A DNA stretch of 64,000 nucleotides, taken from assembly GCA_017163975.1 (NCBI GenBank), contig JAFFSR010000004.1:3348001-3412000 (forward strand). The letters run 5' to 3'. The stretch comes from Anastatus disparis (taxonomy: Eukaryota; Arthropoda; Insecta; Hymenoptera; Eupelmidae). This document shows, piece by piece, positions 45,743 through 55,438 of the stretch. A program made the position numbers and the translations under genes. Within the stretch, counting starts at the first letter, position 1; each line of letters begins with the position of its first letter. Below the pieces are notes generated by a model. The model worked only from the letters and a program-made list of their open reading frames with translations, was not told where the DNA came from and searched no databases.

Positions 45743-46566
45743 TAATAGTATATTACGCACCAAGGGAGGGAAGGGGGACATTCTAACCCGCGCGTATGTT
45801 ATCGCCCGAGCCGAAGGCGAGGGCGATAAACGCGCGGGTTAAGATGTCCCCCTTCACTCCCGTGGCGCGTATACAATTTTTTACTATAGCCAAGCCGAAA
45901 GTTGTCAACTAAAATTACGTATAACGTAAACGTTATGCTATATTGTTCTGCTAGATACACTACACGATATCACACTACACGGTAACACTCGTAATGATAA
46001 TTCATTAATAAAAAAAGATTTTATGAATTATTCTAATTTTTCATCACACACATTTTTAAAGATTCTATGCTTTGTTTTACTATATACACTACACGATAAC
46101 ACACTACACGGTAACACTCGTAATGATAGTTCATTAATAAAAAAAACATTTATTATTTAATCTGATAGAGTTATTCTTCGATACACTTTGCTTCAATGCA
46201 CACATTTTTCATCACACACATTTTTAACTAAATAATAATATAATACAATGTATACATATACATTATAATGTATACATTTTGTTTTTTTTCTTTCAAATTT
46301 AAGAGATTTTGAAAAAGAAACAGAAAAAGATTTTGATATCTGCCTTTGTTTTGTTCTTACTATGACTTTTGACGAAGAGCAAAAAGGCTAGGTATATTAG
46401 ACATTATATGGGGAAAAGAAAGAGACGGAGATATATAACGTATGCTATACTCTGTCGTTAGCGCCTGCGCAGAACGTTCTTTTTGCTTCCTGCCCCGGCA
46501 AGAATGTGAGACTTTCGGTTGAAGTAGTGGGGATGAAAGTAGAAACTTTCGGGTTGGATATGGTAA
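45743..46566. mobile_element. Insertion in the right TIR, starting with hairpin element copy 9
   Basis: Absent from the homologous site in the left arm (about 37712). It starts AATAGTATATTACGCACCAA with a long hairpin ('gggaagggggacattctaacccgcgcg' / 'cgcgcgggttaagatgtcccccttc') and centre CGCCCGAGCCGAAGGCGAGG. A ~70-bp direct repeat follows (45953-46030 and 46079-46150, 'cacactacacggtaacactcgtaatgat'). The tail at 46430-46560 is less AT-rich. No ORF. Confidence 0.65.
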
Positions 46567-46747
46567 AAAAATAATTTTTCATGTCTTTAATATTGATAAT
46601 AAGATATCAATTTTGTTAATAAAAATAATTATTTATGACCTTTTTCATGTAAAACTTTATTATTGTGCTAATTAAAACATATTCTCATACTTTCATAGAT
46701 TTTTATTTTTTGAACATGCGAGTTGACGTGAAATGTCTCATATACAT

Positions 46748-48165
46748 TGTAACGTTTTTCCCTTTCGGGAGGGGGAAATACGTGTAACTCCTGTTGCCAG
46801 ACGCTTCAGTGAGTTACCAGGGTAAGATCGGCAGGAGTTGGAGGGATCGGACGGTGGAAAGTAAAGGAAAGTAACCGAGTTAATACGTTTGGTTATGCTA
46901 GGGAGTACCTTGGCTTTATTGTACTCATAAAACTCATGTACAACGATGATTACAAGTATGAAATAATAATAATGTATTAATCAAAACTAAACCTAATATT
47001 TTTATATAATGCAAATAAACTAACCTAACCTTAATGAAATATAATTTACAAAAGTAATTAGTTCTTTAATTATCTCGGCCACTTGACGGCTATTTAATAA
47101 ATGATTAAATCAATAAATCTTTAAATGAATCTAATTCGATAGTTGGAGTTTAACTAACAGATTCTACGGCCTGGACGGTCTAAAATGTACCGGTGGCTTT
47201 TACCTGCAACAATGTGCAAAACAAAAGAGACAAACGATTAATAATTAAATAATTATATTAATAGGTAACGGCACCTAATAACGCAATACTTAATCCTACG
47301 GTAATAATGGGTAGCCGGCTCCCTTAATTATCCAATTTACTAATCTCTATGGGCACGCGGGGCCCTTAAATGATGTAAAGATAAAGGGTGGCCGACACCC
47401 TTAACTTATTCTACGATCTTAATAACTACGCGGCAGTCGGACGGAGTCTTTTAATGAATATAACAGAATGTATTGGGTGGACGACACCCTTAACTTATTC
47501 TAGGTTCTAATATTTACACGCGGTTGGACGGAGTCCTTTAAACTAACAACATAAAAATGCAATGGGTAGGCGACACCCTTAACGTATTCTATTATTCACG
47601 TAAACGCGGACGCGACAGCTATGGGTGGACAATACCCTTAATTAAGCCAGTGGCGAAATGTGAAATAGAATATAATATTTTGGGTGGACGTCACCTTTAA
47701 ATTCAGCGGCGCAAGTTCGGCATTGCGGCGTCGGCAAAAGGTTGCGAGTGTGCTCTAGGCAGATATATTTACGCCTGTGTGCTCACTTGACGTAACTGTA
47801 GTACTGCCAGCATATGCACTGTAGTGTAGACCTGTGTGCGCACTTGGTCTACCCTCATGTACAAGAGATAGAAGCCCTGCCTAAGCTGTGGTGCTCCACA
47901 AGCCAAGGCAGCCAGCTACTAACTGTCTCACTCTCTCTTAGCCTTGTGTGCTCACTTAGGTAAAGAGAGAGGGGAGACCGTAGTCTACACTGCTCTGCTC
48001 TGAATAGCTTCTCGGCCACTTATATACTCTGGCCTCATTTTTCCCGTTGCGTGCAACGACGTTCGAGGTTGCCGCCTAGCGGCTGAGCTCAGAACTACTG
48101 TTCTATCGTAGCTGGCCGTTAGGCGGGAGATTTGAAATGCGCGGGTATGTATACTCGTCGCAACA
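46748..48165 (-). mobile_element. Solo LTR inside the right TIR (Gypsy-like)
   Basis: On the minus strand it starts TGTTGCGACGAGTATACATA and ends AACGTTACA, about 1.4 kb. It is the inverted counterpart of 33217-37520 at the matching position. TATA box near 48022. Repeated TGGGTGGACGACACCCTTAA motifs at 47470-47690. No internal retroelement sequence and no second LTR in direct orientation. Confidence 0.75.
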
Positions 48166-48562
48166 TATATCGCACGAAGAAATACGTGCATATATATAAT
48201 TAGAAAGAAAGTAAGATATTCAGAAAAAGTTTAATCAAATAAAATAATAAAGAATATTTTTGACCGTGCGAGTTGACGTGAAATGTCCCATATATATATA
48301 TATATATATAGAAGTAAAAAGAAGGTAAGATAAAATTGAATGATAAATCAAAATAATATTTCTTTACTACTTACAGTGCGTGTAGAATTTTTACCCATTC
48401 AACCGCCATTTTCTTTATGTTCCCGGACTCAGAACTAAAAAAAAGTTTATATTTGTAATCCAAGGGTCAAAAGCTTTAATTTAAAAAAAAAATTAGCTTG
48501 TAGGACGGTAGCGGTCACCTTCTTGAAAACTAAGCGCTTTTTTGGGGGTGTCCCTTTCGCCT

Positions 48563-48568
48563 ATTGGT
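48563..48568. repeat. Target duplication of the large TIR element, right copy
   Basis: ATTGGT; see the left copy at 32692. Confidence 0.6.
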
Positions 48569-49140
48569 TCGAACTGGCCAGATTGTGATAGCTGTGTGTC
48601 GTTGATGATACCGATTGTACTAGACATTGAATCTGACTTTCGCTTTCCACCACAAGTGTCCTTCTGGAGTGAATTTCCAATTAGAATCCACTTTTATCTG
48701 TATTATATGTATTATGAATTCCAATTTCTTGAATAGCTTTCTTCACATTGGTAACAAATGTAAAAGCTTGTTTCTCTAGTTCTGCACTACTTTCGAAAGT
48801 TTTTCGGGTAACGAATTTGTTAATTTTTCTTAATACAATTCTGTGAGCAATTTTAAATCTTGATAACCAGTGTTTTGAAGCTTTGAACCTAAAATCTTCA
48901 AACTCTAGATCCTTTTTTGCGTGTAATGCCCAACGACGCAAATCTTGATCATGCACAATAAAACCAGCGTCAACAGCAGATTTAAAATTTTGTAATACAT
49001 AATCACAAATTCGGGCAATTTTTTCTCTGTATGTACCACCTTGGTACCGAGTCATGGACATTTCTCCAGAACGATAAAACTCCAACCAATAAGAGGTCAT
49101 GAATTTGAATATCTCCAACCAATCAGACAATCGAGAAAAT
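48569..49140 (-). pseudogene. Tigger/pogo-type transposase, 5' half (DNA-binding region and first catalytic Asp)
   Basis: The frame 49130-48681 reads TYREKIARICDYVLQNFKSA, IVHDQDLRRWALHAKKDLEF and KHWLSRFKIAHRIVLRKINK, the CENP-B-type helix-turn-helix region. NTYNTDKSGF carries the first catalytic Asp, and a TAA follows. In other frames the match continues as SVSSTTHSY, then GQFEPI at the insertion junction, with an apparent loss of about 20 residues between them. The true N-terminus is unclear. It pairs with the 3' half at 32127-32691. Confidence 0.85.
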
Positions 49141-49250
49141 TTGGTTATTCTAATAACTATGACAGTTTGAGGTTAATTATTGAGTAACAACTTTATTTCC
49201 TTCTTAAGAAAAGACTTAAGTTAAACATAAGTTGAGGCTAAAGTTAGAAC

Positions 49251-49951
49251 TTAAGGGGACTAGGTACTATTAAAACTTGAAAAATTTGAATATGAATAAT
49301 TAAAATTTATTGCTTTCATCCAATAGGGAAAAAATTTTTTGAAAAAATACTTATGGTTTAGAAGACTTTTTATTTCTGAAACTTTTATCTATCTTAAAAA
49401 TTCAACTGATGGTCTCTGTTCACATTCTGATACTAAAAACAGATTGGTCGCAAGGTTTTTTCATGAGTTTTCGTCGAATCTTTATGAAATTTGGTGGAGA
49501 TCTTTAAAATTATATTAGAATCCATATGAGCATAGCAAATTATAAATGTACATGTATGCTAATTTGTTTATTTACTTATTATTTATAAAAATAAATAAAC
49601 AAACTTTTTAAAAAAATTGATTTTTCATAGAAAATTTTTTTATTATTTGAATTTTTTAGGAATGTCTCTCGCTCATGTGGATTTTAAGATGATTTTGGAA
49701 ATCTTTACCAAATTTCATCAAAATCAGATGAAAACTTATGAAAAAATCTTTTGACCAATCTGTTTTTGGTACCAGAATATTAACGGGGAACTTAAGTTGA
49801 ATTTTTAAGATAGATAAAAGTTTCAGAAATAAAAAGTCTTCTGAAACATAAGTATTTTTTCAGAAAATTTTTTCCTTTTGGATAAAAGCAATAAATTTTT
49901 AATTATCCATACTTGAATTTTTCAGGTTTTAATAGTACTTGGTCCCCTTAA
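49251..49951. mobile_element. TTAA-flanked foldback (GGGGAC ends)
   Basis: TTAA at 49251-49254 and 49948-49951. The ends GGGGACTAGGTACTATTAAA and the inverse, TTTTAATAGTACTTGGTCCCC, differ by few bases. Arms of nearly 300 bases pair through 'tatctatcttaaaaattcaact' and 'aacagattggtc'. No ORF. It was inserted in a TTAA-rich array. Confidence 0.85.
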
Positions 49952-50175
49952 GGAACAACTTAGATTAGAACTTAAGTCAGAATTAAGTTTCAAGTTGAGT
50001 CTAAACTTAAGTTGAAACTTAAGTCGGATCTTAAGCTGGAACTTAAGTCAGATCTTAAGCTGGAACTTAACTCAGATCTCAAGCTGGAACTTAAGACAGA
50101 TCTCAAGCTAGAACTTAAGTTAGAACTTAAGCTGGAACTTAAGTCATAACTTAATTCAGAACTTAAGTTAATAAA
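49952..50175. repeat. Degenerate CTTAAG-rich tandem array
   Basis: Repeats of GGAACTTAAGTCAGATCTTAAGCT-type units of about 20 bases. Similar phrases precede the foldback (49196-49250), so the array originally ran across the insertion site. Confidence 0.8.
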
Positions 50176-50639
50176 TAAATCGGAATTTCATTTGCAAGGT
50201 ACAAACTACATTGTTAAAAAGATATGTCTTATAGTACTGTCGTAAATCGATCGATGGCACAAATTTCGATGAAATCGAAATAATAGGTTAATATTATCCC
50301 AAGAATACTCAAATACATATTTGTGGTCCGTTGGTACCTATAAAAAAAAATTATTAATGTTTTTAATTTCTAGCGATTAACACGTAGTTTGTGCTTTGGA
50401 ATTGAGTTTTCTTCTTAATTATATGTGTACACTCTTTATTTCTTTTGCTTCTTTTCTTTTTTTTTCGTTTTGATTCTTCTCTTTTATTTTCTCTTCATGA
50501 TTTTATTTTCTTCTGCTACCATTTTTCTGTAAGTTAACCAGGAATATTTCTGTTTTCCTGATGTATGGTTTATCTTATATTATTCCGGGTATTACTTTTT
50601 TTTTTTAGTAATGCGAGAAGAAGGATATTAATTTTTTTT
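50176..50639. other. AT/CT-rich sequence, no gene recognised
   Basis: Contains a T/C-rich tract at 50430-50530 and poly-T runs at 50588 and 50632. The latter is probably the poly-A tail of LINE-C, seen from the plus strand. Confidence 0.45.
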
Positions 50640-50732
50640 TTATTTATTGAAAGCATTAAATCAATTATGATTTATTTGCTGATCAGTGGTTTACATGGTG
50701 TTACATTGTAAAAGAGTATATATTTACAGAGC

Positions 50733-51694
50733 TTATATTTTTAAATTACATTTTTTTAAAAACGCTAGTACAGAAGATAAAGCAGTTACATTTGGTGCGT
50801 GTAGTAATACATTTATACAAAGAGGTAGTTGTAAGTTTTGTTTAGTGAGATCCTGCAGTAATTTCATACGTCGAGTGTCACGTAAGCTGCACTGCCAAAT
50901 GATGTGATCAAGACCTTGGTCATATTTGAGACAAGGACATTTAGGATCATCAATTATTGAGACTCGAACCAAAGATGCAGCTAGGTTGTAGTGATCGGCA
51001 CGACAGCGGTTGATTGTGACAATAAGTTCTCGAGCAAGATTTTTATTATAGAACCATGGTCTCGATTGATCGTTGTAGAAGTAGTCAAAGAACCTTTTGC
51101 CTTTTGTTTGTCCCAACTCAATAATGTTTTGTTTTGTGTCTATTATCATTTTTTCTTTGTAGAGTGCGTGCAGGTCTTTGTAGACGAAGGGAGTAGTTGG
51201 GCCTTCAGAAATAAGGCACGCTTCTTTGGCTGTTTGATCTGCAATTTCGTTCTCTGTAATTCCCGAGTGTGAAGGTAATCAATAGAAGTTTATAGAACCA
51301 ATTTCTTTTTTTTCATGAATTAAATATATTTCTTTTTTATTTCATATATAAGAGGATTTGTTTTGATGTTAAGTGATATATTTTCTAAGCTTTTTAGTAC
51401 GTCTAAGGAATCAGAGAAAATGCAATTACGTGAGTTTAGGTTGTTTAGTGCAATTTTCATTGCGTCAACTATGGCTGTACATTCGGCAGTGAATATGGAG
51501 CTGAGCTTGTTTAAGCTTTGGGTTTTTATTATATTTAGTTTCGCACAAATGCAAGAAGAGCCTACTGAAGGAGAGTTGGGTCTTTTGCTTGCGTCCGTGA
51601 ATATTAAGTTGGAACCTTCTATGTTGTAGTGCTGCTTCAATTCAGAATTTGAAATTGTGTGATTTTTAATTCTTAGGCCCAAGTCAGAATCCAC
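50733..51694 (-). pseudogene. LINE-C RNase H and C-terminal zinc-knuckle region
   Basis: 51694-51320 contains NLIFTDASKRPNSPSVGSSC (first Asp), FTAECTAIVDAMKIAL (Glu) and CIFSDSLDVLKSL (Asp). After a stop near 51283 the last motif follows as LPSHSGITENEIADQTAKEA. 51149-50733 ends with CPCLKYDQGLDHIIWQC, the CxC...H...C module of I-type LINEs. Because the motifs are complete, RNase H activity was lost only through stops and the upstream deletion. Confidence 0.8.
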
Positions 51695-52639
51695 CGGGAT
51701 TGAAGTTGTAACTGTTCTGTAGGTGTGTTGGAATAGACTGTATTTTTTTGTTTTGAAGAGGAGAGGCCAGTGTTGATGATGCAGGTTTCAAATAGTCTTT
51801 TTAGCTTTCTCTTTTTTTTCTTTTTGTTTTTATGGTGTATGTTTATAAATTTATTGACTGGAAGGGATTCATTGGATAGAACTTTTGTTAAGTAGGTTTG
51901 GCATAGATATTTGCTTCTATCGTATATGCGAGGAAGCTTGGATTCCGATAACAGTATGTTTGTAGGCGTTGTTTTGCGATAGCCAAAGGCTGATCTAATA
52001 GCGGAATGTTGAATTCGCTCGAGTTTGTTGATGAGACTAGCACGTGTTGGAAAGTAGACATAGCTTGCGTATTCTATTATGAACTGTGTATAACTCTTAT
52101 AAAAAGTCAATAGCGTAGTAGATTCTGCCCCCCCCCCCCCCCCACCAAATTCCTTGTAGGTATTTAAGTATTTTTAAAAATCTTTGGCATCTTTTGTATA
52201 ATTCGTTGATTTGAGGAAGAAACGAGAGCTTGTGGTCGAATATTATGCCTAGAAATCGAGTTGTTTCTGAAGAGTATATGGTGCAGTCATTGACTTTGAT
52301 CGAAGTGTCACCAGGTGCGATGTTTTGGTTGTTAAAGTTCATAAACACCGTCTTGTGAACTGCAAGAGATAGTCCAAGGTGTGACAGATTGTTTTCAATG
52401 GTGGCGATAGCTTTCTGAAGAGAATTTTTGTTTATTGAATAGAGTGCTATGTCGTCAGCAAACTGTGACATATTAACTGTTTTTGGTATGTTTTGTATGA
52501 GCTTAGCTACGTGCCCACTTTGTTTAAAAATAAAGCAGCTCATGGAGTCTGAGCTCAAATATACCCAATAATTTACGCCGTCGTAGTTAATTTGTAGGAA
52601 CTCCGGAATGTTTTTCTCCTCTTCTTGCTTCACATACAT
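51673..52639 (-). pseudogene. LINE-C ORF1/reverse transcriptase fusion remnant
   Basis: The frame 52639-52097 starts with ORF1 sequence (VNYWVYLSSDS, then CFIFKQSGHVAK, a zinc-knuckle start). It switches directly to MSQFADDIALYSINKN, the FADD catalytic box of the reverse transcriptase, and continues with LSLAVHKTVFMNF and TRFLGIIFDHKLSF. A poly-C run at 52128-52143 shifts the frame. The continuing frame 52110-51673 holds the thumb region (ERIQHSAIRSAFGYRKTTPT). Confidence 0.8.
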
Positions 52640-53074
52640 TTGACGCCTGTATGAAATAATATGAGCACGACCGGCCTTAAGAAGGCCTGCCCTATTGCGA
52701 TACTGGAGAAATGCCTATTTTTTTAAGTGCCTCTAAGATAATATAATTTGGTATAACTGTATCAGTCCAGTTATACCAAATTATATTATCTTAGGGATCA
52801 GAACTCTTTTATTACTTTCGATATATGGTCTAATGAGAAGAAGATTACCATTTACACTTACTTTTTTATATGCCAATCCTTCAGCCAATGATTTTTGTGA
52901 TGGAAAAACTATTATTTTAGAGCTAGAGAGTTTGAATATACACACAATATCACTGATGTTAACTAAGTGTTCTAAACCATCGAGGTGGTCGTCGTTTGTA
53001 CAGTCTACAATCGATTCAGTAATAACAGCTTGATCATGGTTTACTTGATCATGACCCCTGGTATCAGAAGCCAT
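52640..53074 (-). pseudogene. LINE-C ORF1, N-terminal and middle parts
   Basis: The frame at 53074-52781 contains LEHLVNISDIVCIFKLSSSK and SNKRVLIP. It then runs into a 58-bp palindrome (52735-52792) and stops. Beyond it, in another frame, the match continues as YIILEALKKIGISPVS and LLKAGRAHIISYRRQMYVK, the same blocks as in LINE-A ORF1. At least one further stop lies in between. Confidence 0.75.
52735..52792. repeat. Short palindrome inside LINE-C ORF1
   Basis: 25-base arms, AAGATAATATAATTTGGTAT... and its exact inverse, around an 8-base loop. One arm is the native coding sequence for PNYIIL, and the other is its inverted duplicate. Confidence 0.85.
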
Positions 53075-53308
53075 TTTTTCGGCGATGTTATAGAGAGCAA
53101 AGGCAGCTCAGAGTTGCAAATGCCTCGGGTTTTTCTTTGTAAAATTTAATGGTACACTGAATTCTCGGAAAAAAACGTATTCAAACTCTGTAAACACGCG
53201 CCTATACCGATACTAAGCACTCCCATGTAAAAAAATCATGTATAGATTATACATAATCAGCTATGTATAACCTGTGTATAGAAATGAACGCACATAAACT
53301 ATTCACAA

Positions 53309-54420
53309 TCAATGCCTTGATATTTTAGATTCAGTTTGGTTAAATACCTTTGCTGCTTTATTCTCTTTTTCCTCGCTCGATATGTTTAATTTTTGTGCAC
53401 GTAACATCCTCTTATTTGCTTCATAATTATTTATTCTTTTATTATTATTTATTTCAATCATTTTTTCTTCTTTGTTTATAATATTCATGACTTTGCATGT
53501 ATCTAACTTGACTTCTGGTGGCTTCACTTCTACCGCACTTCCATTAGTATTAATACACATGGCATATGCTTTGCCCTCATTATATTTGGCTACGAAATTG
53601 CCAACTAAGATCCCGGATCCTACATCTTGGAGCGGTACGTATTCTATATCTTCACTGATATCTTTGACACGTGCATAATTAATTTGTCTTGTACGAAGAG
53701 TGATAATAGAGCATTCTTCTTCAATAAATGGTAATATATTGCTATTTGATTCTAGCCATTTACGAGCGGCATTAACTTGTCCTTTATATTTATTAATCAT
53801 GTCCCAACCTATTAATCCGTCTGTATCTATTGGGAAATCATCTGAGACTTATCGTACTTCAAATAATGTTTTATTTAGGAATAGATTTATCAGTCCTAAT
53901 GATATGCATTCACCTGGAATGACACCGTTTATTGAAACAATCTTATGTGGATTTATGTACATATAATTCGATATCGTGCTTTCTTTTATAATATTTGCAT
54001 TAGCATCTGTATCAACGTAAAAACGACCTTTTCTGGACTTTAAAAATGGCTCACTTAATTCAACTATTGTAACCTGGACCGTTCGTATTTCTTGGCCTGA
54101 TTGCTTAGCTGCTCGACTCCACAGGACCCTGGCGTCGAGCATCCTGGGAATTTAAAGGTTCCATAGTGCTTTGACTATCGTATAGTTGATTTTGGTTAGA
54201 ATCATTGTCTAGTCCATTCCTATTATTTTCATACTCATTATTATCATAACAATTATTATTTCTGTCATTACTATATCGAGGATACGTATTGCCTTGATTA
54301 CGACTTTGATTTCTATTAATATTATAATTATTACGGTTAGTATTATTATTTCTGAAATTATCATTATGTCGTGAAAAACTAGAGTTCGAAATGCGCGCAT
54401 ATTTTACATTTTGTAAAATT
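53309..54420 (-). pseudogene. Gypsy-like gag tail and aspartic protease remnant
   Basis: The minus strand from 54420 begins with an Asn/Arg-rich gag tail (FRNNNTNRNNYNINRN). A frame change at about 54140 leads to a protease domain: GRFYVDTDANANIIKES (the usual DTG is DTD here), ISLGLINLFLNKTLFEVR, a TAA stop, then DTDGLIGWDMINKYKGQVNA (the second, hydrophobic-Gly protease motif). It ends KISRH at 53309. No reverse transcriptase follows and no LTRs are seen. The stop at 53849, the frameshift and the DTD active site show it is dead. Such proteases cleave the retroelement polyprotein. Confidence 0.7.
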
Positions 54421-55095
54421 GAATTAAAAATTATATTTTAATACAAATTTTGTTTTGGAAAATCATATATATCACAACATGATTGTTTTTATTTACTATA
54501 ATTTTTTAAATACTATCTAAAGTTTATTTGATCGATTAATTTTCTTCTGCCTTTTCATCCTTTTGCTAATATAATTTGAATTATTAAAATAAATTCATTG
54601 CATAATAGAATTAAACAAATATTAACTTTTTTTATTGACTATTGGTAATTTGAAATTCTAAAATGGAGTTCTTTGAAAAAATTGTTTAAATTTGAAAAAA
54701 TGGTCAGATAATTTAATAATTTAATTTATCTTGTTTAGTTTCGTATTCATAATGTTTGAATTTTATTTTAAAATTGACGAAATTTTTCTTTTTAAAGTTT
54801 TAGCAATAATGCCTAGATCCACTAAAGTAATTTTTTCTTTTTCTAATTTTAAAAAGATTATTATTACTGCATACTTTGAAACAAATGTTTTGTTCGTGGA
54901 TAAATTTTATAATAATTTTAATCAATTTGCATTTTTTAAATTTAATATTGACATCATAATTATTGATTTATATTGTGAATGGGGTCGAATTAATTTTTTT
55001 CCAGCACCTGGCCCGCATCTACCACATTTTTACCTCAGCATCGGTATTCTCAGCCCGTTATTGAAAAAAATCGTATTTTCACTACGAGAACAAAG
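54421..55095. other. AT-rich sequence, no gene recognised
   Basis: A 124-codon open frame at 54731-55105 is low-complexity Phe/Ile-rich and has no domain. Nothing else seen. Confidence 0.45.
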
Positions 55096-55235
55096 AATAC
55101 CTTAAATCGTATATTTGTCACCCTCGCCTTTGGCTCGGATATTCTTTACTTTTTCTCCCTAGGTGGTTATACGATTTTATCCCTCAGGGGAAATACGCGA
55201 CTTTACTCCCTTATTGGATTATGCACTATTATTAT
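55096..55235. repeat. AATAGTWYATTA hairpin element, copy 10 (inverted, degraded)
   Basis: Contains CACCCTCGCCTTTGGCTCGG (the inverse of the family's GC core), 'ggttatacgattttatccctcagggg' and an end TTATGCACTATTATT. Confidence 0.5.
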
Positions 55236-55438
55236 AAAACTTTATTTTAATTAATATCATCTTCTTTTATTTTTCAATTTTTCAAAAGACCTCAAACAAC
55301 TTTAAAATGAGCAAACAGAAAAAAATTTTATTTCAACATATTGAAGCAACTTAATTATTAATATCTTCGATGATATCAAGGAAAAAAACAACAATAAAGC
55401 AGAAAATTATAAATTATTTCACAATATTGAAAATATCT

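Larger units (their letters stand above)
32698..48562. mobile_element. 15.9-kb TIR element of unknown class inserted in the Tigger-like transposase
   Basis: Termini AGGCGAGAGGAACACCCCCA and the inverse ending GGGGTGTCCCTTTCGCCT (AG...CT). Long terminal inverted repeats, about 2-3 kb without secondary insertions, reach inward to roughly 37865 on the left and 45580 on the right. The 6-bp target duplication and AG/CT ends are those of Polinton/Maverick elements, but no DNA polymerase B, retroviral-type integrase, ATPase or capsid gene is visible. The only gene is a broken FEN/PIN-like nuclease gene. Internal insertions: hairpin element (32905-33104), BEL/Pao element (33391-36372), solo LTR in each arm, unidentified block (39965-42300), TTAA MITE (44864-45249) and a hairpin-bearing block (45743-46566). 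The class is unresolved; it may be non-autonomous or a transposon type I do not recognise. Confidence 0.8.
45580..48562 (-). repeat. Right terminal inverted repeat
   Basis: The counterpart of 32698-37865. It contains the solo LTR (46748-48165) and the Cys-tail copy (45597-45742), and is interrupted by 45743-46566. Outside the LTR, 48260-48295 repeats the 'gcgagttgacgtgaaatgtc' phrase found inside the LTR boundary at 46718-46740. Confidence 0.8.
50640..53090 (-). mobile_element. LINE-C: I/Jockey-like non-LTR element with internal deletion
   Basis: From 53090 the minus strand carries ORF1 (start 53074, MASDTRG), a scrambled middle, the ORF1 zinc-knuckle start, then without a gap the end of a reverse transcriptase, RNase H and a C-terminal Cys motif. 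It finishes in an A-rich tail near 50630. ORF1 C-terminus, the endonuclease and the N-terminal half of the reverse transcriptase are deleted. Non-autonomous and frameshifted. Confidence 0.85.

Noticed and set aside
33217..48165. Reading the two LTRs as the LTRs of one retrotransposon
   Set aside because: They are in inverted, not direct, orientation, have no primer-binding site or polypurine tract between them, and match TIR sequence on both outer and inner sides.
47985..48191. 68-codon ORF in the right TIR
   Set aside because: It lies inside the LTR promoter region, and the matching sequence in the left arm does not keep the frame.
32698..48562. Calling the large element a Polinton/Maverick outright
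   Set aside because: End bases and duplication length fit, but none of the hallmark Polinton genes is visible, so only a tentative relation is stated.
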